From an uncultured Polaromonas sp. (GTDB lineage Bacteria; Pseudomonadota; Gammaproteobacteria; Burkholderiales; Burkholderiaceae_C): DNA of 64,000 nucleotides. This document shows, piece by piece, positions 1 through 9,172 of this stretch (within the stretch, counting starts at the first letter, position 1; each line of letters begins with the position of its first letter). The stretch spans positions 1-64,000 of the forward strand of contig CALMEI010000033.1 in the NCBI GenBank assembly GCA_937863225.1, written 5' to 3'. The position numbers and the translations under genes were made by a program. Under the pieces are notes generated by a model that was given only the letters and a program-made list of their open reading frames with translations, was not told the origin of the DNA and did no database searches.

Positions 1-87
1 AATTTGGCGTGTGGCGTGTGTCCGAACGACATTCCTGACAACTTGCAACAATATTGCATCCAAATGGCCGAAACCATTCAAGGCTAA
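1..87 (+). CDS. 3' end of an unidentified Cys-containing protein (partial)
   Basis: An open frame runs from the first base to a TAA at 85-87 and encodes 28 residues ending in CIQMAETIQG. It has three cysteines in 28 residues (CGVC, then one more). The 5' part lies outside the window. I do not recognise the family. It converges on purM, with one copy of the dispersed AT-rich element in the gap. The reading is plausible because the frame is open to the window edge and ends just before that element, but it is too short for a functional call. Confidence 0.45.
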   Translation, partial: NLACGVCPNDIPDNLQQYCIQMAETIQG

Positions 88-115
88 CTGGCGGATTTAA
101 CCACAAAGCGTCATT

Positions 116-182
116 TGCTATATATTTAATAGCAATATAGGCAATAAATACGCCGCCTACATCCATATTTTTCACTTATTTT
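116..182 (+). repeat. Dispersed ~70-bp AT-rich element, copy 1
   Basis: Begins TGCTATATATTTAATAGC, continues AGGCAATAAATACGCC and ends in a T-rich tail after CATATTTTTCA. It closely matches the copies at 7647 and 24634. It fills the gap between two converging genes, the partial gene and purM. Confidence 0.85.
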
Positions 183-196
183 AAGCGTCATTGCCG

Positions 197-1288
197 CTAA
201 CCCACCACCACCGCAGCGCCATTGCCTTGCGTTGCTATGGTGCCGATTTCGAAGACGGCTTCGCCCAGGTCACGCAGCGTTTTGGTGACTGCGGTGCTGC
301 TACCGGCATCCACCACCACCACCATGCCAATGCCGTTGTTGAAGGTGCGGTTCATTTCAATGTCGTCGATGCCAGCGGTTTGTTGCAGCCACGCAAAGAG
401 TTCAGTTTGTGGCCAGCTGCCTTTCTTCAAGTGTGCAGCCATGCCTTTGGGTAGAACGCGGGGGATGTTTTCCAGCAAGCCACCGCCCGTGATGTGCGCC
501 AATGCTTTGATGCCCGTTGTTGCACCATCTGCTGCAGTTTGCAGTGGGTGTGCGGCCAACGCTTTCAATACATTCAACACATACAAACGGGTTGGCATCA
601 TCACCGCTTGTTTGAAGGGCTGGCCGTCCAAAGTTGCGGGTATTTTCCCGTTACCTTGCGCACGCTCAATGCATTTGCGCACCAAGCTGAAACCGTTGGA
701 ATGCACGCCGTTACTTTTCAAACCCAGCACCACATCGCCCGCGCCTATCGATGCGCCAGTCAAAATTTTTGCTTTCTCTACCGCGCCCACCGCAAAGCCA
801 GCCAAGTCGTATTCGCCAGCAGGGTACATGCCTGGCATTTCGGCGGTTTCGCCTCCAATCAAGGCGCAACCTGACAGCTCACACCCTTTGGCAATGCCTT
901 GAATAACGGTCGCTGCGGTATCGATGTGCAGCTTGCCACAGGCAAAATAATCCAAAAAGAACAAGGGCTCTGCACCTTGCACCAACACGTCGTTGACGCT
1001 CATGGCCACCAAATCGATGCCCACGGTGTCGTGCATGTCCCACTCAAACGCCAATTTCAATTTGGTGCCCACGCCATCGGTACCGCTGACTAAAACCGGC
1101 TCTTGGTATTTCTTGGAAACTTCAAACAAAGCACCAAAACCACCAATGCCAGCCAACACGCCGTCGCGCATGGTTTTTTTAGCAAACGGCTTGATACGGT
1201 CTATCAGCGCATCGCCGGCGTCAATGTCAACGCCTGCATCTTTGTAGCTTAATGGGGTAGTTTGGGGTGAATTTGTAGAGGATGTCAT
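197..1288 (-). CDS. purM: Phosphoribosylformylglycinamidine cyclo-ligase (AIR synthetase)
   Basis: Cytosolic enzyme that closes the imidazole ring of FGAM to AIR with ATP in purine synthesis. The 363-residue product carries family hallmarks in order: [22 protein letters not shown], the [17 protein letters not shown] stretch, [23 protein letters not shown] and [17 protein letters not shown]. coli PurM is about 345 residues. An upstream in-frame ATG at 1327 exists, but I prefer 1288, which gives an N-terminus ([19 protein letters not shown]) leading straight into the conserved [11 protein letters not shown] region. It is divergent from the permease gene with an 84-bp gap. Family assignment is secure; only the start is uncertain. 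Confidence 0.96.
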   Translation of the reverse strand: MTSSTNSPQTTPLSYKDAGVDIDAGDALIDRIKPFAKKTMRDGVLAGIGGFGALFEVSKKYQEPVLVSGTDGVGTKLKLAFEWDMHDTVGIDLVAMSVNDVLVQGAEPLFFLDYFACGKLHIDTAATVIQGIAKGCELSGCALIGGETAEMPGMYPAGEYDLAGFAVGAVEKAKILTGASIGAGDVVLGLKSNGVHSNGFSLVRKCIERAQGNGKIPATLDGQPFKQAVMMPTRLYVLNVLKALAAHPLQTAADGATTGIKALAHITGGGLLENIPRVLPKGMAAHLKKGSWPQTELFAWLQQTAGIDDIEMNRTFNNGIGMVVVVDAGSSTAVTKTLRDLGEAVFEIGTIATQGNGAAVVVG

Positions 1289-1372
1289 AGAGTCAAGCGG
1301 CCAAAGCACACGATGCTGTGCGTACACGGTTAAAATTTATGACCATTTTAAGGGTTTTACCAAAGGTCACTC

Positions 1373-2443
1373 ATGCAATTTACCGCCACACAAAAAAGCG
1401 TCTTCGCATGGGTGGGCATCGCTGCTGCGACGGTACTGGTGCTGTGGTTACTGGGTCCTGTGCTGACGCCCTTTGTGGTGGCGTCTGTCTTGGCCTACGC
1501 CTTGAACCCCGTGGTGAACCGTTTGGACGCATTGTGGGGCGGTAAGCTACCGCGTGTGTTGGCTGTGGTGCTGGTCGAGCTGTTGTTCATACTGGCGCTG
1601 TTGGCCTTGCTGTTGATGATTGTGCCCATTTTGACCAAGCAACTGCCGCTGCTCAAAGAACAAGTACCTGTGCTTTTGGACCATATCAGTACCTGGGTTC
1701 AACCCTTGCTGGCGCAACTGGGCATCAACGCCACTTTTGACTTTGCCCACATCAAAGCATTTATTTTGAAATACCTCAACACCAATGCGGAAGACAGCTT
1801 GGGTTCGGTGCTGTCATCCGTCAAACTGGGCGGCAGTGTGGCATTGGCGGTGGTGGGCAATGCGGTGTTGATACCCGTGGTGCTGTTTTATTTGCTGAAC
1901 GATTGGGACCGCTTTGTGGCACGCGCACAGTCCTTTGTCCCGCCCCGCATGCGTGCAGGGTTTGACAGCTTTATGCATGACGCTGATGCCGTGTTGGGGC
2001 AATACCTGCGTGGGCAAATATTGGTCATGCTCGCTTTGGCATTGTTGTACAGCGTGGGGTTGGCGTTGTTTGGACTGGACCTGGCCTGGCCCATTGGCAT
2101 CTTTACTGGGCTGGCGGTGTTTGTCCCTTACTTGGGGTTTGGTTTGGGCTTGGTGATGGCGTTGCTGTCGGGTTTGCTGCAATTTGCGTCCATCAAAGCG
2201 TTGGTGATGGTGGCGGTGGTGTACGGCGCTGGCCAAATGATTGAAAGCATTTTTCTCACCCCGCGCTTGGTGGGCGAACGCATTGGCTTGCACCCTGTGG
2301 CGGTGATTTTTTCGTTGCTGGCGTTTGGTCAACTGTTTGGATTTGTGGGTATTTTGGTGGCATTACCAGTCAGTGCGGTGCTGTTGGTGGCCATGCGTCG
2401 CGTGCAAGCCAATTACATGCGCAGCAAGCTCTACCAGGGTTAA
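1373..2443 (+). CDS. AI-2E/PerM-family membrane permease
   Basis: A 356-residue integral membrane protein of the AI-2E transporter (PerM, formerly UPF0118) family. Hydrophobic segments occur near residues 15-55 and 60-85, then about 150-175, 205-300 and 305-340, with the family's central loop between them and a TPRLVGERIGLHP motif near residue 295. Members are proposed exporters or permeases, and substrates are mostly unproven. The start ATG has AAGG about six bases upstream. It leads a rightward block with hda 15 bp downstream, an order usual in Comamonadaceae beside purM. Substrate cannot be read from the sequence. Confidence 0.85.
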   Translation: MQFTATQKSVFAWVGIAAATVLVLWLLGPVLTPFVVASVLAYALNPVVNRLDALWGGKLPRVLAVVLVELLFILALLALLLMIVPILTKQLPLLKEQVPVLLDHISTWVQPLLAQLGINATFDFAHIKAFILKYLNTNAEDSLGSVLSSVKLGGSVALAVVGNAVLIPVVLFYLLNDWDRFVARAQSFVPPRMRAGFDSFMHDADAVLGQYLRGQILVMLALALLYSVGLALFGLDLAWPIGIFTGLAVFVPYLGFGLGLVMALLSGLLQFASIKALVMVAVVYGAGQMIESIFLTPRLVGERIGLHPVAVIFSLLAFGQLFGFVGILVALPVSAVLLVAMRRVQANYMRSKLYQG

Positions 2444-2458
2444 ACACATTCACCACCC

Positions 2459-3145
2459 ATGAAACAAATCGCACTGGACATTGGCATTGGGACAGGTCCC
2501 ACTCTGGATAATTTTTTTGCGGGCCCCAACGTTGCGGTATCAGAGCATCTGAAACTGTGGGCGCACAGCCCCACTCGTTCACCCGTGCCCACTTACATTT
2601 ATGGTGCAAGCTCCAGTGGCAAATCGCATTTGCTCAAAGCGGTTTCACATGCCTTGCAAGAAACTGGCGCGCAAGTCGGTTGGTTGGATGCCAACATGTT
2701 AACGCCGCCGGCGTTCAACGAAGCATGGGTGGCAGTGCTGATGGACGATGTGCATTTGTATACGGCAGAACAGCAACACGCGGCCTTCAATTGGTTTGTC
2801 AACGCCATGACACCCAACAACGGCGTGCAGCGCTGGGTATTGGCCGCGGGGGATGCACCGCCTGCGCAATTGCATCTGCGTGAAGACCTGCGCACCCGCC
2901 TAGGCTGGGGTCACGTCTATGCCTTGCAAGTGCTGTCCGAACACGAACGCCGTGGCGTGCTGCGCCAAGAAGCCGATGCGCGCGGCGTGTTCTTAAGTGA
3001 CGATGTGATAGACTTTATGCTCAAACGCTTCAGCCGCGATTTAGGCAGTTTGATGGAGCTCTTGGATGCCATGGACGGCTACGCACTGCAGTCAAAAAAA
3101 GCCATTACCGTCGCATTGATCAAAACCATGATGAATGAAGCCTGA
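2459..3145 (+). CDS. hda: DnaA regulatory inactivator Hda
   Basis: AAA+ protein related to DnaA domain III that, with the DNA-loaded beta clamp, stimulates hydrolysis of DnaA-bound ATP and so limits re-initiation. The 228-residue product starts MKQIALDIGI, a fit to the N-terminal clamp-binding motif of Hda. Walker A is YGASSSGKS (residues 48-56), and Walker B is the VLMDDVHLY stretch. It lacks the DnaA DNA-binding domain IV, as expected. It follows the permease gene by 15 bp and is followed by a copy of the dispersed element. Confidence 0.9.
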   Translation: MKQIALDIGIGTGPTLDNFFAGPNVAVSEHLKLWAHSPTRSPVPTYIYGASSSGKSHLLKAVSHALQETGAQVGWLDANMLTPPAFNEAWVAVLMDDVHLYTAEQQHAAFNWFVNAMTPNNGVQRWVLAAGDAPPAQLHLREDLRTRLGWGHVYALQVLSEHERRGVLRQEADARGVFLSDDVIDFMLKRFSRDLGSLMELLDAMDGYALQSKKAITVALIKTMMNEA

Positions 3146-3156
3146 GTCATTCATGG

Positions 3157-3227
3157 CTGCAAAATATATGGAAAATATGGCTGTAGATGGCATATTTACT
3201 GCCTACAGTGCTATTAAACATATAGCA
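3157..3227 (-). repeat. Dispersed ~70-bp AT-rich element, copy 2 (reverse orientation)
   Basis: On the minus strand it reads TGCTATATGTTTAATAGC, AGGCAGTAAATATGCC, TACAGCCATATTTTCC and ATATATTTTGCAG. It starts 11 bp after the hda stop codon and ends 20 bp before the next gene on the same strand. Confidence 0.85.
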
Positions 3228-3247
3228 AACTAGAATCCCACCAACAG

Positions 3248-3928
3248 ATGAAAAACCTGACACTTTTTGACCTTGACCACACGCTGTTGCCGCTGGATTC
3301 TGACTATGCATGGGGAGAGTTCACCACGCAAATTGGTTGGACCGACCCGGTTGAATTCAAACAACGCAACGACGATTTTTTTGCGCAGTACAAAAAAGGT
3401 GAATTGAAAATTGCGAATTACGTGCGCTTTGCCACCCAAGCCATTAAAGCGCAAGGCGCTGCCAAGTCCCAAGCTGCACATGCGCAATTCATGGCCACTG
3501 TGATTCAACCTGCCATCCAAAAAACGACCACAGATTTAATTGCCAAACACCGCGCAGCGGGTGACCAGCTCATCATCGTCACCGCCACCAACGAATTCGT
3601 CACCCGTCCCATCGCCACGCTACTGGGCATTGATGAACTGATTGCCGTGCAACTTGAAACAGACTCAACCGCAGGCGGCACTGGTTGGATCACGGGTGAA
3701 ATCAAAGGTATTGCATCTGCACATGAGGGCAAAGTCACCCGCGTTGAAGCCTGGCTGGCGGCTCACAATTTAAGTTGGAACCATGTGCACAGCACGTTTT
3801 ATACCGACTCCATCAATGACATTGCCCTTTTAGAAAAAGTTAACAAGCCCATTGCCACCAACCCAGATCCGCGTTTACGCGCAGTCGCACAAGAGCGTGG
3901 ATGGCAGGTTTTGGACCTTTTTGCGTGA
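3248..3928 (+). CDS. HAD-superfamily phosphatase, subfamily IB (SerB-like)
   Basis: A 226-residue cytosolic hydrolase. Motif I is LFDLDHTLL with nucleophile Asp8 and acid Asp10. Motif II corresponds to the IIVTATN stretch, followed by the basic residues of motif III. Motif IV includes YTDSINDIALL near residue 185. The layout matches the HAD-IB group that includes phosphoserine phosphatase-like enzymes and is commonly annotated as HAD-IB hydrolase at this locus in Comamonadaceae. The substrate is not evident; phosphoserine or histidinol phosphate are possibilities only. It lies between hda and pcnB, and the latter appears to have its own promoter. Confidence 0.85.
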   Translation: MKNLTLFDLDHTLLPLDSDYAWGEFTTQIGWTDPVEFKQRNDDFFAQYKKGELKIANYVRFATQAIKAQGAAKSQAAHAQFMATVIQPAIQKTTTDLIAKHRAAGDQLIIVTATNEFVTRPIATLLGIDELIAVQLETDSTAGGTGWITGEIKGIASAHEGKVTRVEAWLAAHNLSWNHVHSTFYTDSINDIALLEKVNKPIATNPDPRLRAVAQERGWQVLDLFA

Positions 3929-3930
3929 GT

Positions 3931-3960
3931 TTGAAACCCTTGTGTGCACTCTGGGATAAT
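3931..3960 (+). promoter_or_regulatory. Candidate sigma-70 promoter for pcnB
   Basis: TTGAAA at 3931-3936 and GATAAT at 3955-3960, separated by 18 bp, lie 20 bp before the pcnB start codon. A predicted transcript would start near 3967 with a very short leader holding a purine-rich TAGGAAA ribosome-binding site. Pattern match only. Confidence 0.45.
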
Positions 3961-3979
3961 CAGGGCTACCTAGGAAACC

Positions 3980-5578
3980 ATGATTAAGAAATTCATCAAC
4001 AAATTGCTTGGCAAGTCAGACAGCAGCGCTGACGGCAAAACGCCCAAGGGCAAAAAAGTCAATTACGGCAAACGTGAGGACATTGGGGTCGCCACCCACG
4101 CTATTGATAACGACTTGGTGGACGACCGCGCCCGCGATGTGGTGCACGTGCTCAAACGTGCCGGATTTCAAGCTTACATTGTGGGTGGCGCAGTGCGCGA
4201 CCTGTTGGTGGGCTTGCGCCCTAAAGATTTTGATGTGGCCACCAATGCCACACCCGAACAAGTTAAACACCTGTTCCGCCGTGCCTTCATCATTGGCCGG
4301 CGCTTTCGCATCGTGCATGTGGTGTACGGGCGCGGGCGCGAGCATGAGGTGATTGAGGTCACCACCTTCCGTGCGAATTTGGACAATGCGGCTGCCGAGC
4401 AAGTCAAGGGCAACGAAAAAACCAGCAAATCGGAATTGGCCGGTATGAAGCACGCGGTCGATTCAACGGGACGCGTGCTGCGTGACAACGTGTGGGGTAC
4501 ACAGCAAGAAGACGCGGTGCGCCGCGACTTCACCATCAACGCCATGTATTACGACCCCGAAACGCAAATCGTGGTGGACTACCACGGCGGCTTCAAAGAC
4601 GCTCAAAATCGCGTGATTCGCATGATTGGCGACGCCACAGCGCGTTACCGCGAAGACCCGGTGCGCATCATTCGCGCGGTACGTTTTGCTGCAAAGCTGG
4701 CGCCATTGGGCTTTAAGCTGGACAGCAAAACCGCAGCGCCATTATTGGCATCACAAAAACTCTTGGCCGACGTGCCACAAAGCCGCTTGTTTGACGAAAT
4801 GCTCAAACTTTTGCAAACCGGCCATGCACAAAGCAGCATAAACACACTCAAAGCATTGGGCATGGCCAAAGGCATTTACCCACTTTTGGATGTGGTGGTT
4901 GAACGTGCTGATCAAACCTTGGTACGCGTTGCGCTTGAGGACACCGACCGCCGTGTGGGCGAGGGCAAACCCGTGGTTGCCAGCTTTTTGTTGGCCTGTG
5001 TGTTGTGGGCTGACGTGCGCGATGGTTGGGCCGCCAGATTACGGCAACGCCAACACAGCTTCCCTGCGCTGCAAGATGCCATTGACGATGTGTTCAACGC
5101 ACGCATTGGCGATGTGTCGGGCCGTGGCAAACTGGCTGCCGACATGCGCGAAATCTGGATGATGCAACCCCGCTTTGAAAAGCGCGTCGGCAGCACCCCG
5201 TTCAGCATGGTGGACCAGCCGCGCTTCAGAGCCAGCTTTGACTTCATGCGCTTGCGCGCCGACGCGGGTGAGGTGGACGAAGCGCTGGCCGAATGGTGGC
5301 AAGAATTCAGCATGGCCAGCGACGAAGTTCGCGAAGACCTGATCGACCAAGTGCGGCAAGAGCAACGCCAGCAACAACGTGAAACGCAAAAGAATAAGCC
5401 CAAAAGCAGCACCAAGGCCCATACAGCCAATCCCGATGAGCTGAGCGAAGCAGGTGAATTCGATGAGACTATCGATACGCCCACCAACACCGACCCTGCC
5501 AAAAAACGCAGACGCAGAAAACGCGGTGGCGTGAAAAAAGCCAACCCTGCTTTTGTACCCAACCCACCAACCGAGTGA
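3980..5578 (+). CDS. pcnB: Poly(A) polymerase I
   Basis: Adds poly(A) tails to RNA 3' ends and so feeds RNA decay. The 532-residue product has the class II nucleotidyltransferase signature YIVGGAVRDLLVGLRPKDFD, with GG at residues 69-70 and catalytic carboxylates Asp83 and Asp85. The RRDFTINAMYYDP stretch and the RYREDPVRIIRAVRFAAKL stretch that separate PcnB and CCA-adding enzymes from other transferases follow. The basic C-terminus (KKRRRRKRGG) and the length argue for PcnB over tRNA nucleotidyltransferase. The N-terminal lysine-rich extension is also typical of PcnB. folK starts three bases after its stop, so the two are probably co-transcribed. Confidence 0.93.
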   Translation: MIKKFINKLLGKSDSSADGKTPKGKKVNYGKREDIGVATHAIDNDLVDDRARDVVHVLKRAGFQAYIVGGAVRDLLVGLRPKDFDVATNATPEQVKHLFRRAFIIGRRFRIVHVVYGRGREHEVIEVTTFRANLDNAAAEQVKGNEKTSKSELAGMKHAVDSTGRVLRDNVWGTQQEDAVRRDFTINAMYYDPETQIVVDYHGGFKDAQNRVIRMIGDATARYREDPVRIIRAVRFAAKLAPLGFKLDSKTAAPLLASQKLLADVPQSRLFDEMLKLLQTGHAQSSINTLKALGMAKGIYPLLDVVVERADQTLVRVALEDTDRRVGEGKPVVASFLLACVLWADVRDGWAARLRQRQHSFPALQDAIDDVFNARIGDVSGRGKLAADMREIWMMQPRFEKRVGSTPFSMVDQPRFRASFDFMRLRADAGEVDEALAEWWQEFSMASDEVREDLIDQVRQEQRQQQRETQKNKPKSSTKAHTANPDELSEAGEFDETIDTPTNTDPAKKRRRRKRGGVKKANPAFVPNPPTE

Positions 5579-5581
5579 TCC

Positions 5582-6106
5582 ATGACAAAGACGGTACACC
5601 AACCCGTCACCGCCTACATTGCCTTGGGTGCAAATTTAGGTGATGCAGCAAGCAAAGTGCAGGAAGCCATCCACGCCATCCACGATCTGCCCCATGTGCA
5701 AGTCACCAAGCAATCGTCGCTCTACCAAACAGCCGCGATGGAGTCCTTACCTGGCACCCCTAAAAGCCCAGATTACATCAATGCAGTTATAGAGGTTTTA
5801 TGCACCCAGCCGGCTCAATTATTACTTTTTGCGCTACAAAAAATAGAGCAAAATGCAGGCCGTGCACGCCCCTACACAAATGCACCACGCACCTTGGATT
5901 TGGATATTCTGCTGTTTGGTGATGAAAAATTTAATACAGAATCTTTAACAGTTCCGCATCCACGCATGTGGCAACGCGCGTTTGTCTTGGTGCCGCTGGC
6001 AGAGATTGCCCCACTCCTTGTGAGTACAGAGCAATTGGTGTCAGTCAAGGCGCAGCATCTTGAAAAATATCCGACTAAATCCCCCCTAGCTGCGCCAGCA
6101 AATTAA
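5582..6106 (+). CDS. folK: 6-hydroxymethyl-7,8-dihydropterin pyrophosphokinase (HPPK)
   Basis: Transfers pyrophosphate from ATP to 6-hydroxymethyl-dihydropterin in folate synthesis. The 174-residue product contains YIALGANLGD at the N-terminus, the substrate-loop LYQTAAME region, and the signature RPYTNAPRTLDLDILLFGDE followed by VPHPRMWQRAFVLVPLAEI. The start ATG lies three bases beyond the pcnB stop, indicating a two-gene operon. panB or panC, which accompany folK in some relatives, are not present downstream. It converges on a small lipoprotein gene with a 26-bp gap. Confidence 0.95.
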   Translation: MTKTVHQPVTAYIALGANLGDAASKVQEAIHAIHDLPHVQVTKQSSLYQTAAMESLPGTPKSPDYINAVIEVLCTQPAQLLLFALQKIEQNAGRARPYTNAPRTLDLDILLFGDEKFNTESLTVPHPRMWQRAFVLVPLAEIAPLLVSTEQLVSVKAQHLEKYPTKSPLAAPAN

Positions 6107-6132
6107 CTTGCTACCGAAAGCAACTTTCAGCA

Positions 6133-6441
6133 TCAGTCCTTGTAGGGAAATGTATAGCTATATCCCTCTACCAAGTTGGGCCAACCTATCGTTGTTAGGT
6201 CACCACCACTACAGTTAGTCCATTTAATGGTATGCGTACCCGCATTGGCAGCCCGTGAGGCACTTAGCTCACCAGGGTAAAGCGCTCCTGTATTCACACC
6301 GTCCCAGATAGCACAAACCGTTTTGCTCGCTGAATCATTCCTGAATGCAACGGTAGCATCGTCAGAAGAATCACCACCGCACCCAACGACTGAAAATACC
6401 ACACCCATCAACAATGCAATTAGACCTATTTGCTTTTTCAT
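6133..6441 (-). CDS. Small lipoprotein of unknown function
   Basis: A ~102-residue protein with a Lys-rich N-terminus, a hydrophobic stretch and a lipobox (VVGC) followed by GGDSSDD, so it is probably a lipid-anchored envelope protein. The mature part has three cysteines and ends TFPYKD. I do not recognise the domain. An AGGAGG ribosome-binding site decides the start: it lies only two bases before the first of two adjacent ATG codons (6444) but five bases before the second (6441), so 6441 is preferred. A 6-2-6 inverted repeat lies 60-73 bp upstream of the start. Confidence 0.75.
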   Translation of the reverse strand: MKKQIGLIALLMGVVFSVVGCGGDSSDDATVAFRNDSASKTVCAIWDGVNTGALYPGELSASRAANAGTHTIKWTNCSGGDLTTIGWPNLVEGYSYTFPYKD

Positions 6442-6500
6442 CATATCCTCCTTGGTTTAAAAAAGACAATTTCATCTTGGCACCTTGATGGGGTGTGGTA

Positions 6501-6514
6501 TTGACCAAGGTCAA
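6501..6514. promoter_or_regulatory. Operator-like palindrome upstream of the small lipoprotein gene
   Basis: TTGACC-AA-GGTCAA is a perfect inverted repeat with six-base arms. It lies in the 173-bp gap between the lipoprotein and DUF962 genes. No assigned regulator; it could be chance. Confidence 0.3.
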
Positions 6515-6614
6515 ACTTAACGCTTGAATAAATTGATTTTTGTCAAAGACGGAATATTTGATTTGCAGCGACGATTGCCCAACGCACGTGGCGAGCTGTA
6601 CGGGTCAATTTGCG

Positions 6615-6935
6615 CTAAAACTTGACCTTGCCCATCCACATGTCCGCCCACATGCGCCAGTCTCCAATGAAGCTGTAAAGTGGGTATTTGAAAGTGGCGG
6701 GGCGATTGTGTTCGAAGAAGAAATGACCCACCCATGCGAAGGCGTAGCCTTGCAGCAAACCGTAAAGAATCAGCATGGGATTGCGCGTGACAATGGCCAT
6801 CACGATCAGAACAAAACCAATGCTGGTACCGATGAAGTGCAAGCGGCGGCAAGTGCTGTTGCTGTGTTCACCCAAGTAAAAAGGGTAAAACTCGGCAAAG
6901 CTACCGAAGCGTTTTTCTGTTGTGTTATCGCTCAC
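6615..6935 (-). CDS. DUF962 (Mpo1/YGL010w-like) membrane protein
   Basis: A 106-residue protein matching the DUF962 family: an N-terminal FAEFYPFYLGEHSN stretch, a membrane-spanning hairpin around residues 30-65 (IGFVLIVMAIVTRNPMLIL and following) and the motif WVGHFFFEHNRPATFKYP, ending with a tryptophan-rich segment. The yeast homologue Mpo1 is an Fe-dependent dioxygenase acting on 2-hydroxy fatty acids, and conserved histidines are visible here (HSN, HF, HN). Activity of bacterial members is inferred from homology only. It stands alone between the lipoprotein and phosphoribosyltransferase genes, all leftward. Confidence 0.85.
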   Translation of the reverse strand: MSDNTTEKRFGSFAEFYPFYLGEHSNSTCRRLHFIGTSIGFVLIVMAIVTRNPMLILYGLLQGYAFAWVGHFFFEHNRPATFKYPLYSFIGDWRMWADMWMGKVKF

Positions 6936-7052
6936 GTCGCATCCTCCTATTTGACTGCTCTGCCCAATTACATCAATGCAGACTGAATGGCATCGCTAGG
7001 CGGATGTTACCCGAAGTTGGCCGTTGGGCACATCAACGGGTATGACCCGCAA

Positions 7053-7577
7053 TTAAACCGACCACTTGGCGATCAATTGCTCTGGACGGGTGCTGTCGTA
7101 GTTTTCGAAAGGTTGGTGAATCCACGGGTTGGTGGGCAGGTGCTCGACTGAATAATCGGCTTGGAAAGCAGAAACACCTTTGGTCCATAGCACCGCGCTG
7201 CGCAGCTCGGTGATGGGTGCGTAGTTGTTTTTAAGTTGGTTGATCACTTCGATCAAGGTGTGACCGGTGTCGGCCAAATCGTCCACCAACAACACCTTGC
7301 CAGCGATTTCACCTTTGGGGGTGGTGATGTAACGGGCAATGTCCAATGCGCCTTGCTGTGTCCCAGCCTCAGCATGGTATGAGCTGGTGGACATGATCGC
7401 CAAAGGCACATCAAACACGCGCGACAAAATATCACCGGGTCGCATACCGCCACGCGCCAAGCACAAAATGGTGTCAAACTTCCAGCCAGACTGGTGGATT
7501 TTGATGGCGAGTTTTTCGATCAGATTGTGGTACTCGTCATAGCTCACGTACAGGTGCTTGCCGTCTTCTGTCAACAT
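7053..7577 (-). CDS. Phosphoribosyltransferase domain protein (purine salvage type)
   Basis: A 174-residue cytosolic protein with the PRPP-binding loop VLLVDDLADTGHTL near residues 97-110 and the upstream LCLARGGMRPGD segment characteristic of type I phosphoribosyltransferases. It resembles the group annotated as xanthine/hypoxanthine phosphoribosyltransferase-like (COG2236). Position next to purA agrees with purine metabolism, but the base used is not evident. AAGGA lies nine bases before the ATG at 7577. A copy of the dispersed element separates it from the upstream purA. Confidence 0.85.
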   Translation of the reverse strand: MLTEDGKHLYVSYDEYHNLIEKLAIKIHQSGWKFDTILCLARGGMRPGDILSRVFDVPLAIMSTSSYHAEAGTQQGALDIARYITTPKGEIAGKVLLVDDLADTGHTLIEVINQLKNNYAPITELRSAVLWTKGVSAFQADYSVEHLPTNPWIHQPFENYDSTRPEQLIAKWSV

Positions 7578-7646
7578 GGTGGTGTCCTTATTGTGAATGG
7601 TTGAATGATGGTTGCAAGAATTGAATCATTATGAAAGATGGTGTTA

Positions 7647-7712
7647 TGCTATATATTTAATAGCACTCTAGGAAATAAATACGCCGCATACAGCCATATT
7701 TTTCATATATTT

Positions 7713-7714
<2 letters not shown>
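7647..7714 (+). repeat. Dispersed ~70-bp AT-rich element, copy 3
   Basis: Reads TGCTATATATTTAATAGC, AGGAAATAAATACGCCG, CATACAGCCATATTTTTC and ATATATTTTTA. It abuts the 3' end of purA: the purA stop codon (TAA on the minus strand, 7713-7715) straddles the element's edge. Confidence 0.9.
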
Positions 7715-9047
<1,333 letters not shown>

Positions 9048-9069
9048 TCAAATATCCAATCCATCCATG

Positions 9070-9144
9070 CCGTTCGGGCTGAGCTTGTCGAAGCCTCAGC
9101 ACCATCATTTCAAAGAACCCCTTCGACAGGCTCAGGGCGAACGG
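9070..9144. repeat. REP-like palindromic element between hisZ and purA
   Basis: Two 24-base arms (9070-9093, starting CCGTTCGGGCTGAGC, and 9121-9144, ending CAGGGCGAACGG) are inverted copies with three mismatches around a 27-base loop. The GTCGAAG / CTTCGAC core is, from memory, a motif dispersed in many proteobacterial genomes. It lies 23 bp before the purA start codon and 28 bp after the hisZ stop, so a long hairpin could form in a hisZ-purA transcript. Confidence 0.8.
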
Positions 9145-9172
9145 TGTTAGTCGTTCGCACGTATAAATTCAG

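Noticed and set aside
222..902. Long plus-strand open frame opposite purM.
   Set aside because: It is antisense to a clearly conserved gene, has no ribosome-binding site and no recognisable domain.
4912..5610. Long minus-strand open frame opposite pcnB.
   Set aside because: The translation is low-complexity and Ser/Arg-rich, as expected for a shadow frame, and pcnB is well supported.
5784..5860. AT-rich stretch within folK as an inserted dispersed element.
   Set aside because: No convincing match to the head or middle block, and the encoded HPPK sequence is continuous and conserved.
7240..7260. TTGATCACTTCGATCAA in the phosphoribosyltransferase gene as an FNR-like site.
   Set aside because: The spacer is seven bases, not four, and it lies inside coding sequence.
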